Shown here: piece after piece, positions 17,167 through 27,877 of the stretch | Position numbering within the stretch: position 1 is the first letter of the stretch | How the letters are laid out: every line of letters begins with the position of its first letter | DNA from: Streptomyces sp. NRRL S-340 | Lineage (GTDB): Bacteria > Actinomycetota > Actinomycetes > Streptomycetales > Streptomycetaceae | NCBI RefSeq assembly: GCF_000720185.1 | Contig: NZ_JOIY01000020.1 | Coordinates: forward strand, 62,001-126,000 | Direction: 5' to 3' | DNA length: 64,000 bases | Notes under the pieces: model-generated | Told to the model about the DNA's origin: nothing | The model's database searches: none | Seen by the model: only the letters and a program-made list of their open reading frames with translations | Translations under genes and position numbers: made by a program

Positions 17167-17499
17167 TCAGCCGCGGCCGTCGCGCTCCCAGAGGTAGAAG
17201 CGCCGCGCCATCGCGTCCTTCGGCGAACGCCACGTCTCGGGGTCGTACGCGCTCACGTACGACGACAGCCGCTCGCTGATGTCCCGGAACTCGGGGTGTC
17301 CCGCCACCTTGGCGATGGCCGGGCCCGGGTCCCGGTCGGCCTCGACGAGGTGCATGTACACATCGCCGAACTGGAAGAGGCTGCGCCGGGTGACGCCCAC
17401 GAGGTGCGGCAGCTCCCCCCGGTCGGACTCCTCGAAGATCTTGGCGATGTCCGGGGCCGAACCCGGGGCCATCCGGGCCACGATCAGGGCCTGGTGCAT
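17167..17499 (-). CDS. TcmI-type polyketide cyclase (WhiE ORFVII homologue)
   Basis: 110 aa from the ATG at 17499 with AGGAG 7 nt upstream. The small ferredoxin-like-fold cyclase family is recognised from MHQALIVARMAPGSAPDIAKIF, LPHLVGVTRRSLFQFGDVYMHL and a C-terminal AMARRFYLWERD. TcmI-type enzymes close the later rings of aromatic polyketides. It is the last gene of the leftward PKS operon, 26 nt after the aromatase stop. Confidence 0.88.
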   Translation of the reverse strand: MHQALIVARMAPGSAPDIAKIFEESDRGELPHLVGVTRRSLFQFGDVYMHLVEADRDPGPAIAKVAGHPEFRDISERLSSYVSAYDPETWRSPKDAMARRFYLWERDGRG

Positions 17500-17525
17500 G
17501 TTCCGCTCCTGTCGTCCGCTCCGGC

Positions 17526-18270
<745 letters not shown>

Positions 18271-18336
18271 GCGGGTTCCTCTCCTTGTAGCTCCCGGCGT
18301 GAAGCTCCCGGCGCCACCAGACCCTGACGTCAGGAC

Positions 18337-19587
18337 CTAGGGGGCGTCGGCGGTGCCGTGCCGCAGCACCAGCGCCGAGTTCGAGCCCATGAGCCCCCGG
18401 CCCAGGACCAGTGCCGTGCGCACCTGCGCGGCACGCGCGCGGCCGGTCACCAGATCGAGGTCATGGCAGATGTCGAAGACATTGGGGGTGGGCGGGATCA
18501 GACCGTGCTCCATCGAGAGCACCGCCGCCGCCGCGTCCAGCACCGGGGCCGCGCAGTACGCCCGGCCGATGCCGGTCTTGGGCGCCGTCACCGGCACCCG
18601 CCGTCCGTGCGCGCCGAGCGCGTCGGCGATCGCCAGCGCCTCCGCCCGGTCCGCCTCGGGCACACCGAGCGCGTCCGCGAAGACCACGTCGACCTCCTCC
18701 GGGGCGCAGTCCGCGTCCGCCAGGGCCGCGCGGATCGCCTCCGCCAGTCCCTGCCGGGACAGCTCCCAGCGGGAGGCGCCCGTGAAGGTGGCCGCGTGCC
18801 CGGCCACGGTCGCCCGTACCGGCACGCCCCGCTCCCGGGCCGACTGTGCCGCCTCCACGACGAGCATCGCGCCGCCCTCGGCGGGCACGAACCCGCACGC
18901 CGCCTCGGTGAACGGCCGGTACGCCCGCTCCGGATCGGCCACCGGGCTCAGTTCGCGGTAGCCGAGCTGGCACACCACCGAGTACGGGGCCAGCGGCGCC
19001 TCCGTCGAGCCGGCCACGATCACGTCCGTACCGCGCCGCACGGCACGCGCCGCGTGCGCGAGGGCGTCCAGACCGCCGGCCTCGTCGGCGGCCACCACCG
19101 AGCACGGCCCCTTGAACCCGCGCCGGATGGAGATCTGGCCCGTGCTGGCCGCGTAGAACCAGGCGATCGACTGCCACGGGCCGACGTACCGCCTGCCCTT
19201 GCCCCACAGCTTCTGCAGCTCCCGCTGGCCGAACTCGCCGCCGCCCGACCCGGCCGCCGTCACCACGCCCGCCGAGAACGGCGCCTCGTCCGTGTCGGCC
19301 CGGCCCAGCCGGGCGTCCTCCAGCGCCGCGTCGGCCGCCGCCATCGCGAAGTGCGTGAACCGGTCGGTCTGCACGAGGTAGCGCTCCTCGACCGTCTCCG
19401 ACGGATCGAAGGACCGCACCTCGCCCGCCACCTTCAGCGGCAGCCGCTCACAGCCCTCGCGCGTGACCCGGTCGAGGACGCTCACACCCTCCTGGGTGGA
19501 CTTCCAGAAGGTCTCGGTGCTGTTTCCGTTGGGCGCCACGACACCGATGCCGGTGACGGCCGCCCGCCGCTTCGCGGGTGCGCTCAT
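18337..19587 (-). CDS. Chain-length factor, KS-beta (WhiE ORFIV homologue)
   Basis: 416 aa from the ATG at 19587, which overlaps the KS stop by 4 nt (ATGA), ensuring a 1:1 ratio with KS. It is a thiolase-fold protein in which the catalytic Cys of KS-alpha is replaced by Glu169 in [13 protein letters not shown]; most antibiotic CLFs have Gln here. It decarboxylates malonyl-ACP and sets chain length together with KS-alpha. WhiE-type KS/CLF pairs make long (C24) chains. The C-terminus ends [11 protein letters not shown]. Confidence 0.92.
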   Translation of the reverse strand: MSAPAKRRAAVTGIGVVAPNGNSTETFWKSTQEGVSVLDRVTREGCERLPLKVAGEVRSFDPSETVEERYLVQTDRFTHFAMAAADAALEDARLGRADTDEAPFSAGVVTAAGSGGGEFGQRELQKLWGKGRRYVGPWQSIAWFYAASTGQISIRRGFKGPCSVVAADEAGGLDALAHAARAVRRGTDVIVAGSTEAPLAPYSVVCQLGYRELSPVADPERAYRPFTEAACGFVPAEGGAMLVVEAAQSARERGVPVRATVAGHAATFTGASRWELSRQGLAEAIRAALADADCAPEEVDVVFADALGVPEADRAEALAIADALGAHGRRVPVTAPKTGIGRAYCAAPVLDAAAAVLSMEHGLIPPTPNVFDICHDLDLVTGRARAAQVRTALVLGRGLMGSNSALVLRHGTADAP

Positions 19588-20852
19588 AGCGTCCTCTCCC
19601 TCTGCCGGGTCAGGATCACCGCGGACTGGAAACCGCCGAAGCCGCTGCCCACGGAGAGCACGCTGTCCAGCTTCCGTTCCCGGGCGACCCGCGGGACGTA
19701 GTCCAGGTCGCACTCGGGGTCCGGGGTCGTGTAGTTCGCCGTCGGCGGGACCACCTGGTGGGCCAGCGCCAGCACGCAGGCCACCACCTCGATCGCCCCG
19801 ATCGCGCCCAGCGAGTGACCCACCATCGACTTGATGGAACTCATCGGCGTGTCGTAGGCGTGGTGGCCCAGCGCCCGCTTCACCGCGGCCGTCTCGTGCC
19901 GGTCGTTCTGCCGGGTGCCGGAACCGTGCGCGTTCACGTAGCCGATCGCGGTGGCGTCCAGCCGGGCGTGGTCCAGCGCCGTCTCGATGGCCCGCGCCAT
20001 CTCCAGACCCTCACTGGTCAGACCCGTCATGTGGTAGGCGTTGCCGAACGTCGCGTAGCCGCTCAGCTCGCAGTACACGTGCGCACCGCGCGCCCGGGCG
20101 TGCTCCAGCTCCTCCAGGACCAGCACCGCGCCGCCCTCGCCCATGACGAACCCGTCACGGTCGTTGTCGAAGGGCCGCGAGGCGTGCGCCGGGTCGTCGT
20201 TGTTCGGCGACGTGGCCTTGATCGCGTCGAAGCACGCCATCGTGATCGGCGATATCGGCGAGTCCGACGCACCGGCTATGCAGATGTCGGCCCGGCCCTC
20301 CTCCACGGTGTGCAGCGCGTACCCGACCGCGTCGAGACCGGAGGTGCAGCCCGTCGAGACGGTCTGCACCGGCCCGCGCGCCCCGAACCGCTCCGCCACC
20401 GTCGAGGCCAGCGTGCTCGGCGTGAACGCCCGCTCCAGATACGGCTGCGCCCGCTCGTGGTCCACGTCCCAGCGCTCACCGCCATGGCTGACCAGGACGT
20501 AGTCGCTCTCCAGCCGGGTGGTGCCGCCCACCGCGGTGCCCAGCGAGACCCCGACCCGCCACGGGTTCTCCGCTGCGAAGTCGAGTCCGGAGTCCCGTAC
20601 GGCCTCCTGCCCGGCGGCGAGCGCGAACTGGATGTAGCGGTCGCAGCGCGCCACCTGGTCCTCGGACAGCCCCGCGGCCACCGGGTCGAAGTCGCACTCC
20701 GCGGCGATCTGCGACCGCAGGCCGGACGGGTCGAAGAACGTGATGCCCCGCGTCGCCGTCCGCCCGTTGGCCAGCAGGTCCCAGAACGCCGGCGCGCCGA
20801 TCCCGCCCGGCGCCACGATGCCTATGCCGGTGACCGCCACCCGCCTGGTCAT
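19584..20852 (-). CDS. Ketosynthase KS-alpha (WhiE ORFIII homologue)
   Basis: 422 aa. The active-site Cys169 is in [13 protein letters not shown], and His residues lie in NAHGSGT and [13 protein letters not shown]. It condenses malonyl units on the ACP. The start overlaps the cupin gene's stop by ATGA and the end overlaps the CLF start in the same way. Three consecutive genes are therefore translationally coupled. Confidence 0.95.
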   Translation of the reverse strand: MTRRVAVTGIGIVAPGGIGAPAFWDLLANGRTATRGITFFDPSGLRSQIAAECDFDPVAAGLSEDQVARCDRYIQFALAAGQEAVRDSGLDFAAENPWRVGVSLGTAVGGTTRLESDYVLVSHGGERWDVDHERAQPYLERAFTPSTLASTVAERFGARGPVQTVSTGCTSGLDAVGYALHTVEEGRADICIAGASDSPISPITMACFDAIKATSPNNDDPAHASRPFDNDRDGFVMGEGGAVLVLEELEHARARGAHVYCELSGYATFGNAYHMTGLTSEGLEMARAIETALDHARLDATAIGYVNAHGSGTRQNDRHETAAVKRALGHHAYDTPMSSIKSMVGHSLGAIGAIEVVACVLALAHQVVPPTANYTTPDPECDLDYVPRVARERKLDSVLSVGSGFGGFQSAVILTRQRERTL

Positions 20853-21301
20853 GAGCGGACCTCGGCCGCGTCGGCCGGCACCGCCACCGGCTCCCCGGCC
20901 CCGGACGGCACCGCCTCCGTGCCCTCGGTGTCCACGTGCCCGAGCTGCGGGCGCGGCGCCAGCGGTCCGAGGTGGAAGACGATCCGCGCCTCGACCTTGC
21001 CCACGTTGCGGAAACGGTGGCGCATGTAGGCCGGGATCATCAGCCCCTGCTCGGGCCTGAGCGGGTGCGGCTCACCGTCCAGGTCCACCTCCAGGTCGCC
21101 GCAGACGACGTACACGAACTCCTCGGAGTACGGGTGGTAGTGCTCCCCGATGCGGTCACCGGGCTGCACGATGGCCACCCCCATGAAGCCGCTGGTGGAG
21201 CCCACCGTGGCCGGGGTGAGCATGGCGCGCAGATCGCCTCCGCGCTTGGTGTTGGGCTCGGTGTCGCTGAGATCCACGATCTTGGGCCTGGCTTTGATCA
21301 C
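20849..21301 (-). CDS. Cupin protein of the spore-pigment PKS (WhiE ORFII homologue)
   Basis: 150 aa, a single cupin domain with metal-binding motif 1 [21 protein letters not shown] and motif 2 in [14 protein letters not shown]. WhiE ORFII-type cupins occur beside KS-alpha in spore-pigment clusters. They are thought to assist cyclisation or oxidation, but the chemistry is unproven. ATGA overlap with KS. Confidence 0.88.
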   Translation of the reverse strand: MIKARPKIVDLSDTEPNTKRGGDLRAMLTPATVGSTSGFMGVAIVQPGDRIGEHYHPYSEEFVYVVCGDLEVDLDGEPHPLRPEQGLMIPAYMRHRFRNVGKVEARIVFHLGPLAPRPQLGHVDTEGTEAVPSGAGEPVAVPADAAEVRS

Positions 21302-21342
21302 GTCGTTCCTCCGGTGGTGTGTACGTCGGCTGAAGGGAAACG

Positions 21343-22485
21343 TCAGGCGTCCGGCGCGGACCGGCGGTCGGTGACGAGGTCCATCCGGGCGAGGTCGAGC
21401 AGCCGTGCCAGGTCGCCGTCCTTCTTCGCCGCGCCCTCGTCGAGCAGCGTCGTCAGCTCCGACACCTGCGCGGAGTCCGCCAGCCCCAGCGCCGAGGCCG
21501 GGTCCGCGTCCAGACCGTCCCGCACATCGATCAGGCGTACGACCACGTCGTCCCGCTCGAAGACCGTGCTGCGCAGCACCGCACTGGCCGGGTCGTCGGC
21601 CGCCCGCTCGTCGTGCTGGGCCAGCAGCTCCGCCAGCCGCATGCCCATGCCGGGCCGCGCCGGGTAGTACAGCGCGTGCCGCTGCGCCCGCTCGTCGTCC
21701 TGGCCGCTCGTCACGTGGTGCACGGCCGGCAGCGCCGCCCGGGTGAAGAACACCCGCACCGACTCCTGGTCGGCGAAGTCCCGCTCCTGCTCCAGGTACG
21801 GGTTGATGGCCTCCTCCACCGCCCGGATCTCCGGCTGCCGCGCCACGTGCCGGAGCGCCGCCAGCAGGTCACCGCGCACCTCGATGGCGCGCACCACACG
21901 GTTGCCGTGCATGAACAGCGAGGTACGGCACAGCCGGGTCGTGTCGTCCACCCGCGCCTGCGGCGACTCGTAGTTCGCCAGCAGCTCGGCGACCTTCTTC
22001 TCACTGCCCGGCTTCACCGTGAACGTCAGCGCGTGCCGGATCACACCGTCACCGATGCGCGGCGACGTCTGCAGCCGCCGCTCACCCGACACGGCGCGGG
22101 CCGCCTCCCCGCCGGTCTCCCGGACGATGTGGAAGCGCAGCGACCGGGTGTCCCGGATGCAGCTGTGCATCGGCTGCACCATCCGCACGTGCTCCTCGCT
22201 GTTCACCCACGCGAGGAACGGCGGCGCGCTCTCCCACTCGCTCGTGATCAGCCACTGGGAAGGGTTCTCGATCGACTGGCACAGCTGGTCGCTGACGTGT
22301 CCGGGAACGGACGAGACCTGCTTGCCCATCTCCTCGTACGCCTCCAGGAACTGCTGCTGGGCGCCGTCGTAGACGTCCACCAGCAGGACGACCCGGAGCC
22401 GGGAGCCGTCGAACACGGACTGGGAGACACGTTTCGAGGCCGGCTGCTCGGTGGGGTCTGAAACACGCTCAGAGATGGCGGTCAT
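21343..22485 (-). CDS. SchA/CurD-like protein (WhiE ORFI homologue)
   Basis: 380 aa from the ATG at 22485, with AGGAGA 9 nt upstream. The N-terminal half has a ferredoxin-like, antibiotic-monooxygenase-like pattern ([24 protein letters not shown]…LITSEWES). The C-terminal half has the repeated SchA/CurD domain ([24 protein letters not shown]). It is conserved only in spore-pigment and related type II PKS loci and is the first gene of the leftward operon. Its reaction is unknown; a cyclase or monooxygenase role is a guess. Confidence 0.85.
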   Translation of the reverse strand: MTAISERVSDPTEQPASKRVSQSVFDGSRLRVVLLVDVYDGAQQQFLEAYEEMGKQVSSVPGHVSDQLCQSIENPSQWLITSEWESAPPFLAWVNSEEHVRMVQPMHSCIRDTRSLRFHIVRETGGEAARAVSGERRLQTSPRIGDGVIRHALTFTVKPGSEKKVAELLANYESPQARVDDTTRLCRTSLFMHGNRVVRAIEVRGDLLAALRHVARQPEIRAVEEAINPYLEQERDFADQESVRVFFTRAALPAVHHVTSGQDDERAQRHALYYPARPGMGMRLAELLAQHDERAADDPASAVLRSTVFERDDVVVRLIDVRDGLDADPASALGLADSAQVSELTTLLDEGAAKKDGDLARLLDLARMDLVTDRRSAPDA

Positions 22486-22759
22486 CTGCGTACGTCTCCT
22501 TGACGGGACTCGGTGACGGGCTTTCGGGGGTGCGCTGAACTGACGGCCTGCCACGCATGACACGACGTCAGCCTGATCTCGATCCTGAGCCGCCCGCGAT
22601 CAGTGCGCGACTCGTATGAACCACGCGGGTGATCACACGGGTGATTGCCCCCGCGAACGCACGCGGACCGGCCCCGCGCCGGGCATGGAGACACCGACGG
22701 ACACCGACCCGCCCGCGCCCCGCGCGCCCCCACACCGCACACCGCCCCAGGAGGCATCG
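22486..22759. promoter_or_regulatory. Divergent promoter region of the spore-pigment cluster
   Basis: This 274-bp region separates the leftward PKS operon from the rightward hydroxylase gene. In S. coelicolor whiE the corresponding region carries two sporulation-specific promoters, the hydroxylase one depending on SigF. Visible here are a direct repeat CGGGTGAT-CACA-CGGGTGAT (about 22626-22646) and AGGAGG before the ATG at 22760. No confident -10/-35 assignment was possible. Confidence 0.55.
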
Positions 22760-24403
22760 ATGCACCAAGAAGCCGACCACCGGGTACCCGTCCTCATCGT
22801 CGGCGGCTCCCTGGTGGGCCTGTCCACCTCGCTGTTCCTGGGCCGCCTCGGCGTGCCGCACCTGCTCGTCGAGCGGCACTCCGGCACCTCCATCCACCCC
22901 CGCGGACGCGGCAACAACGTGCGCACCATGGAGCTGTTCCGCGTGGCCGGCATCGAGGACGCCGTCAAGGACGCGGCGGCGCTCCTCGCCGGCAACCACG
23001 GCATCCTCCAGACCCCCACCCTCGTCGGCGACGCAGGCGAGTGGCTCTTCAAGCACATCGACCCGGGCGGCGGCATGGCGAGGTTCAGCCCCACCGGCTG
23101 GTGCCTGTGCAGCCAGAACGACCTCGAACCCGTCCTCCTGGAAGGCGCCCGCGCCCTCGGCGGCGACCTGCGCTACTCCCACGAGATGGAGACCTTCGAG
23201 CAGGACGCCGGCGGTGTCACCGCCACCGTCCGCGACCGCGCCACCGAGGAGCGGTACACCGTCCGCGCCGACTACCTCGTCGCCGCCGACGGCCCCCGCA
23301 GCCCCGTCCGCCGCCGGCTGGGCATCGGGCAGTCCGGGCCCGGTGACCTCTTCGCCAACGTCAGCGTCACCTTCCGCTCCAAACTCCTCGCCGACGTCGT
23401 GGGCGAGCGCCGCTTCATCTGCTGCTACCTCACCGACCCCGAAGCGGACGGCGCCCTGCTGCCCGTCGACAACAAGGAGCACTGGGTCTTCCACGCCCCC
23501 TGGCACCCCGAGCACGGCGAGACCCTCGACGAGTTCACCGAGGAACGCCTCCAGCGGCACATCCGCCGCGCCGTCGGCGTCCCCGACCTCGACGTCGAGA
23601 TCACCGGCAAGGCCTCCTGGCGCGCCGCCGAACGCGTCGCCGAGCGCTACGGCGCCGGACGCGTCTTCCTCGCCGGCGACTCCGCCCACGAGATGTCCCC
23701 CACCGGCGCCTTCGGCTCCAACACCGGCATCCAGGACGCGCACAACCTGGCCTGGAAACTCGCCGCCGTCCTGCAGGGCTGGGCCGGACCCGGCCTGCTG
23801 GACACCTACGACAGCGAACGCCGGCCCGTCGCCACCGCCACCAGCGCCCGCGCCTCCGCCCGCTCCGTCGAACACAGCCACCCCGGCTTCGCGCCCGCAC
23901 CCGGCATCGGCGGCGGAAAGCGGGGCGGCATCCTCAACGTCGTCCTCGGCTACCGCTACCCCGACGGCGCCGTCGTCGGCGCCGGACCCGGCCAGGACGC
24001 CGTCCCCGACACGATGCGTCTGACCGGCGAACCCGGCACCCGCGCACCCCACCTGTGGGTGCACCGCTCCGGCACCCGCATCTCCACCCTCGACCTGTAC
24101 GAACGCACCCTCGTGCTGCTCAGCGACGCCGGGTCCGGGACGGACTGGCACACGGCGGCCCAGCGCATCGCGCAGTCCGGGATCCCCCTGAACTCCTACC
24201 GCTTCGGCGCCGACCTCACCTACGCCGAGCAGAGCGGCCCGGACTCCCCGCCCTGCGACTGGGCCCGCACGCACGGCACCACCGCCGAGGGCGCCGTCCT
24301 CGTCCGCCCCGACGGTTTCGTCGCCTGGCGCGCCCCCGGCGCCGTACCGGACCCGGAGGGAGTGCTCCGGGAGGTCCTCGCGGCCCTGCTGCGGACCACC
24401 TGA
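22760..24403 (+). CDS. FAD-dependent polyketide hydroxylase (WhiE ORFVIII homologue)
   Basis: 547 aa from the ATG at 22760 with AGGAGG immediately upstream; the frame is open 48 codons further. Group A aromatic hydroxylase motifs are all present: VLIVGGSLVGLSTSLFLG (FAD), YLVAADGPRSPVRRRLG (DG motif) and VFLAGDSAHEMSPTGAFG (GD motif). A C-terminal thioredoxin-like domain is typical of this class. It hydroxylates the aromatic pigment core using NAD(P)H and O2 and, as in whiE, is transcribed away from the PKS genes. A strong hairpin follows. Confidence 0.93.
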   Translation: MHQEADHRVPVLIVGGSLVGLSTSLFLGRLGVPHLLVERHSGTSIHPRGRGNNVRTMELFRVAGIEDAVKDAAALLAGNHGILQTPTLVGDAGEWLFKHIDPGGGMARFSPTGWCLCSQNDLEPVLLEGARALGGDLRYSHEMETFEQDAGGVTATVRDRATEERYTVRADYLVAADGPRSPVRRRLGIGQSGPGDLFANVSVTFRSKLLADVVGERRFICCYLTDPEADGALLPVDNKEHWVFHAPWHPEHGETLDEFTEERLQRHIRRAVGVPDLDVEITGKASWRAAERVAERYGAGRVFLAGDSAHEMSPTGAFGSNTGIQDAHNLAWKLAAVLQGWAGPGLLDTYDSERRPVATATSARASARSVEHSHPGFAPAPGIGGGKRGGILNVVLGYRYPDGAVVGAGPGQDAVPDTMRLTGEPGTRAPHLWVHRSGTRISTLDLYERTLVLLSDAGSGTDWHTAAQRIAQSGIPLNSYRFGADLTYAEQSGPDSPPCDWARTHGTTAEGAVLVRPDGFVAWRAPGAVPDPEGVLREVLAALLRTT

Positions 24404-24427
24404 CCCCAACCACTCACCCCGCACGGA

Positions 24428-24462
24428 AAAGGCCAGGTCAGACAGAGTCTGACCTGGCCTTT
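24428..24462. terminator. Bidirectional terminator between hydroxylase gene and tRNA-Thr
   Basis: Perfect 15-bp stem AAAGGCCAGGTCAGA with complement and a 5-nt loop. On the minus strand it is followed by a TTTTCC run, so it also terminates the tRNA transcript. Confidence 0.9.
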
Positions 24463-24466
24463 CGCG

Positions 24467-24540
24467 AGCCCCCTGTCGGATTCGAACCGACGACCTACGC
24501 ATTACAAGTGCGTTGCTCTGGCCAGCTGAGCTAAGGAGGC
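24467..24540 (-). tRNA. tRNA-Thr (anticodon UGU)
   Basis: 74 nt. The acceptor pairs GCCTCCT with AGGGGGC (one G-U). The D-arm has AGCTCAGCTGGCCAGAGC, the anticodon loop is CTTGTAA (anticodon TGT) in the stem CGCA/TGCG, and the T-arm has GTCGGTTCGAATCCGAC. CCA is not encoded. The 3' end faces the pigment cluster. Confidence 0.95.
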
Positions 24541-24798
24541 GTGCTGGGTCGTGCCCGTGCAGTGTACCCAGGTCGCCGCCGCGCCCCGTCGAAAATTTCC
24601 GCGAAGTTCACACCCCTCCACCTACTGACAGAGCAGGTGAACGCCAGGTACCGTCCTGTGCCAGTTCACTCTTGTGGACCACGCGAGCACCAGGACGGAC
24701 CATCCGGCGGGGCATTCCCCGGGGCATCCGTCGTGGCAACCGCCTTCCTACTCGGATCGTCCGGCACGTTCCTGCCGGTAGAAGGGGGCCCATTCACC

Positions 24799-25935
<1,137 letters not shown>

Positions 25936-26026
25936 GGCACCGCCCCCGGCGCCAGGACGCACCGGCGCACTGACGCCTTACGGCTGAAACCCCGGGAATG
26001 ACCCTGGAGATTCACCCGAGTTGACG

Positions 26027-26060
26027 AGAAGGGCCCCGCGAACTGCCGCGGGGCCCTTCT
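26027..26060 (+). terminator. Hairpin terminator after msiK
   Basis: Perfect 14-bp stem AGAAGGGCCCCGCG with complement and a 6-nt loop, 91 nt after the stop. Confidence 0.85.
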
Positions 26061-26198
26061 CACCGTCTCCGCCCCACCCGCGCGTCACCCGGACACAGGG
26101 GACGTTTCGAGCAGTGTGCGTCAACACACCACCCGGAGAAGGGCAGTACACCGTCCCCCGAACAGGTGACTAAATGTCGCCAAATCATCACCGGGCGC

Positions 26199-26211
26199 TA
26201 CCCTCACTCGC
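26199..26211 (+). promoter_or_regulatory. Leaderless promoter -10 box (TACCCT)
   Basis: TACCCT at 26199-26204 lies 7 nt before the GTG at 26212. Confidence 0.5.
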
Positions 26212-26661
26212 GTGAAGCACTCCACCACGCAACCCACGCGACGCGGCCGGGGCCCCGCCCGCCGGATCGGCCGCTCCCTCGCCCTCGTCCTGCCCGTCGT
26301 CCTGGTGCTCTCCGGGACCCTCGCGGTCACCCGAGTCAACTGGTCGGGGAACCCCTCGAACTCGGTGCTCACCGCGTCCGACCTGTCCGCGCCCGGCACC
26401 GCGGCCCACCCCCGGGCCCCGCAGGACGTGCTCCGGGACCACCTGCTGACGGAGTTGCAGGAGAAGGACCCGGGCGTCGCGCTCACCCACCTCCAGGAGG
26501 CGGTCGACGAACGCCCCTCGCTGGCCGGGCACTGCGCCTCGATCGCCCGCACCCTCGGCCGCGCCGCGGTCCGTATCTACGGCCCCGCCCGCGCCCAGTC
26601 CTACGCCCGGCCCGTCTGCGACACCTCCTACGCCTCCGGGGTCCTGGCCGCCCACAGCTGA
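26212..26661 (+). CDS. Small exported or membrane-anchored hypothetical protein
   Basis: 149 aa. A very basic N-terminus (TRRGRGPARRIGRS) is followed by one hydrophobic segment LALVLPVVLVLSGTLAVT (about 23-40), which could be a signal peptide or anchor. The outside part is helical with VLRDHLLTELQEKDPGVALTHLQEAVDERPSLAGHCASIAR and two Cys that could form a disulfide. No family is recognised. The leaderless GTG start fits the TACCCT box. Confidence 0.65.
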   Translation: MKHSTTQPTRRGRGPARRIGRSLALVLPVVLVLSGTLAVTRVNWSGNPSNSVLTASDLSAPGTAAHPRAPQDVLRDHLLTELQEKDPGVALTHLQEAVDERPSLAGHCASIARTLGRAAVRIYGPARAQSYARPVCDTSYASGVLAAHS

Positions 26662-27001
26662 GCGCACCGGCCCGGGAGGGCGGAGGACCCGGGACCGGGA
26701 CCGGGCCTGGGTTCCTGGACCGAGGTCCGAGATCCGAGGCCGAGGTCCGGGTTCCCGGGCATGGGGGCTGAGCTGCGCCCGGCCCCCTCGCGGACGCCGG
26801 CCGTGCCCCACTCGGGCGCGGCTCAGGCCGCGCGCGGACGCGGCTCAGACCTCGCGCGGCCCTCCCGCAGGCTCCCGCGCACGTTCCGCGCGCACCCCCC
26901 GCCGGCCCGGCGCAGCGCCTCCCGTGGGCCGCCCGGGAGGTCTCCCGCCCCCGCCGGGGCAGCCGCGCGGTCGCAGCCGGGGTGCCACGTACAGTTCGGG
27001 C
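26662..27001. other. Intergenic region with degenerate GGTCCGAG repeats
   Basis: No gene seen. About 26700-26755 is a purine-rich low-complexity stretch built from GACCGAGGTCCGAG-like units. The last 12 nt hold the TACAGT promoter of the next gene. Confidence 0.4.
26990..27001 (+). promoter_or_regulatory. Leaderless promoter -10 box (TACAGT)
   Basis: TACAGT at 26990-26995 is followed by 6 nt and the ATG at 27002. Confidence 0.5.
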
Positions 27002-27733
27002 ATGACCCATCCGAATGCGGCGTCCCGCCCCACACAAGCCGTCGTGCTGGCCGGTGGCCAGGGCTCCCGGCTGCGCCCCTACACCGACGACCGGCCCAAG
27101 CCGATGGTCGAGATCCCCGGTACGGGCACCCCGATCATCGGTCACCAGCTCGCCTGGCTCGCCGAGGAGGGCGTCACCGACGTGGTGGTCTCCTGCGGCC
27201 ACCTCGCCGAAGTGCTGCAGGAGTGGCTGAAGTCGGCGCGGTTGCCCGTCAAGGTGACCACGGTCGTGGAGTCGGAACCCCTCGGCCGGGGCGGCGGCCT
27301 CAAGTTCGCCGCCGCGCACCTCCCCCACCCCGAGCGCTCCTGGTACGCCACCAACGGCGACATCTGGACCCGCTTCTCGCTGCGCGACATGGCGGACTTC
27401 CACACCGAGCGGGACGCGGTCGCGACCCTCGCGCTGGCCCGGCCGCGCATCCCGTGGGGCGCCGTGCAGACGGACGGCTTCGGTCACATCACGGACTTCA
27501 TCGAGGCTCCCCCGTCGACCTTCGAGATCAACGCGGGCGTCTACGTCTTCTCGCCCGAGTTCGCCTCCCTGCTCCCGGAGCGCGGCGACCACGAGCGCAC
27601 CACGTTCCCTCGGCTGGCCCGCGAGCGGCGGCTGGCCGGCTTCCCGATCCCGCAGGGCGCCTACTGGCGTGCCATCGACACCGCCAAGGACCTCACGGAG
27701 GCCGCCAAGGAGCTTTCCGCGCCGCGCAGGTGA
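27002..27733 (+). CDS. Sugar-1-phosphate nucleotidylyltransferase
   Basis: 243 aa. The nucleotide-binding loop is AVVLAGGQGSRLRPYTDDRPKPM, with the GxGxR signature and the catalytic Lys in RPKPM. Metal-binding Asp lies in YATNGDIWTRF, and ESEPLGRGGGLKFA gives the sugar-binding part. The protein is short, without the left-handed beta-helix domain of GlmU or ManC, and resembles RmlA/ManC-like transferases. The nucleotide and sugar are not predictable. A strong hairpin follows. Confidence 0.85.
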   Translation: MTHPNAASRPTQAVVLAGGQGSRLRPYTDDRPKPMVEIPGTGTPIIGHQLAWLAEEGVTDVVVSCGHLAEVLQEWLKSARLPVKVTTVVESEPLGRGGGLKFAAAHLPHPERSWYATNGDIWTRFSLRDMADFHTERDAVATLALARPRIPWGAVQTDGFGHITDFIEAPPSTFEINAGVYVFSPEFASLLPERGDHERTTFPRLARERRLAGFPIPQGAYWRAIDTAKDLTEAAKELSAPRR

Positions 27734-27765
27734 CGTCGGCGCAGGCGGCGTCCCGAAGGACGGCG

Positions 27766-27808
27766 AAGGCCCCGCACCGGGCACGGATCGTGCCGGGTGC
27801 GGGGCCTT
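27766..27808 (+). terminator. Hairpin terminator after nucleotidyltransferase gene
   Basis: About 19 of 20 bp paired (AAGGCCCCGCACC… with complement), small loop, between convergent genes. Confidence 0.8.
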
Positions 27809-27877
27809 CCGCGCGGGCGGGTCCTGTTGTGGTGCGGACCCCTCTGAGCCAGGGCGAGGGAGCCGCTGCCCCGGGTT

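Noticed and set aside
18337..19587. Second ketosynthase inactivated by mutation
   Set aside because: Loss of the active-site Cys is normal for a chain-length factor; the gene is intact and coupled to KS-alpha.
24467..24540. Attachment site of an integrative element at tRNA-Thr
   Set aside because: No integrase, excisionase or direct repeat of the tRNA 3' end was found in the window.
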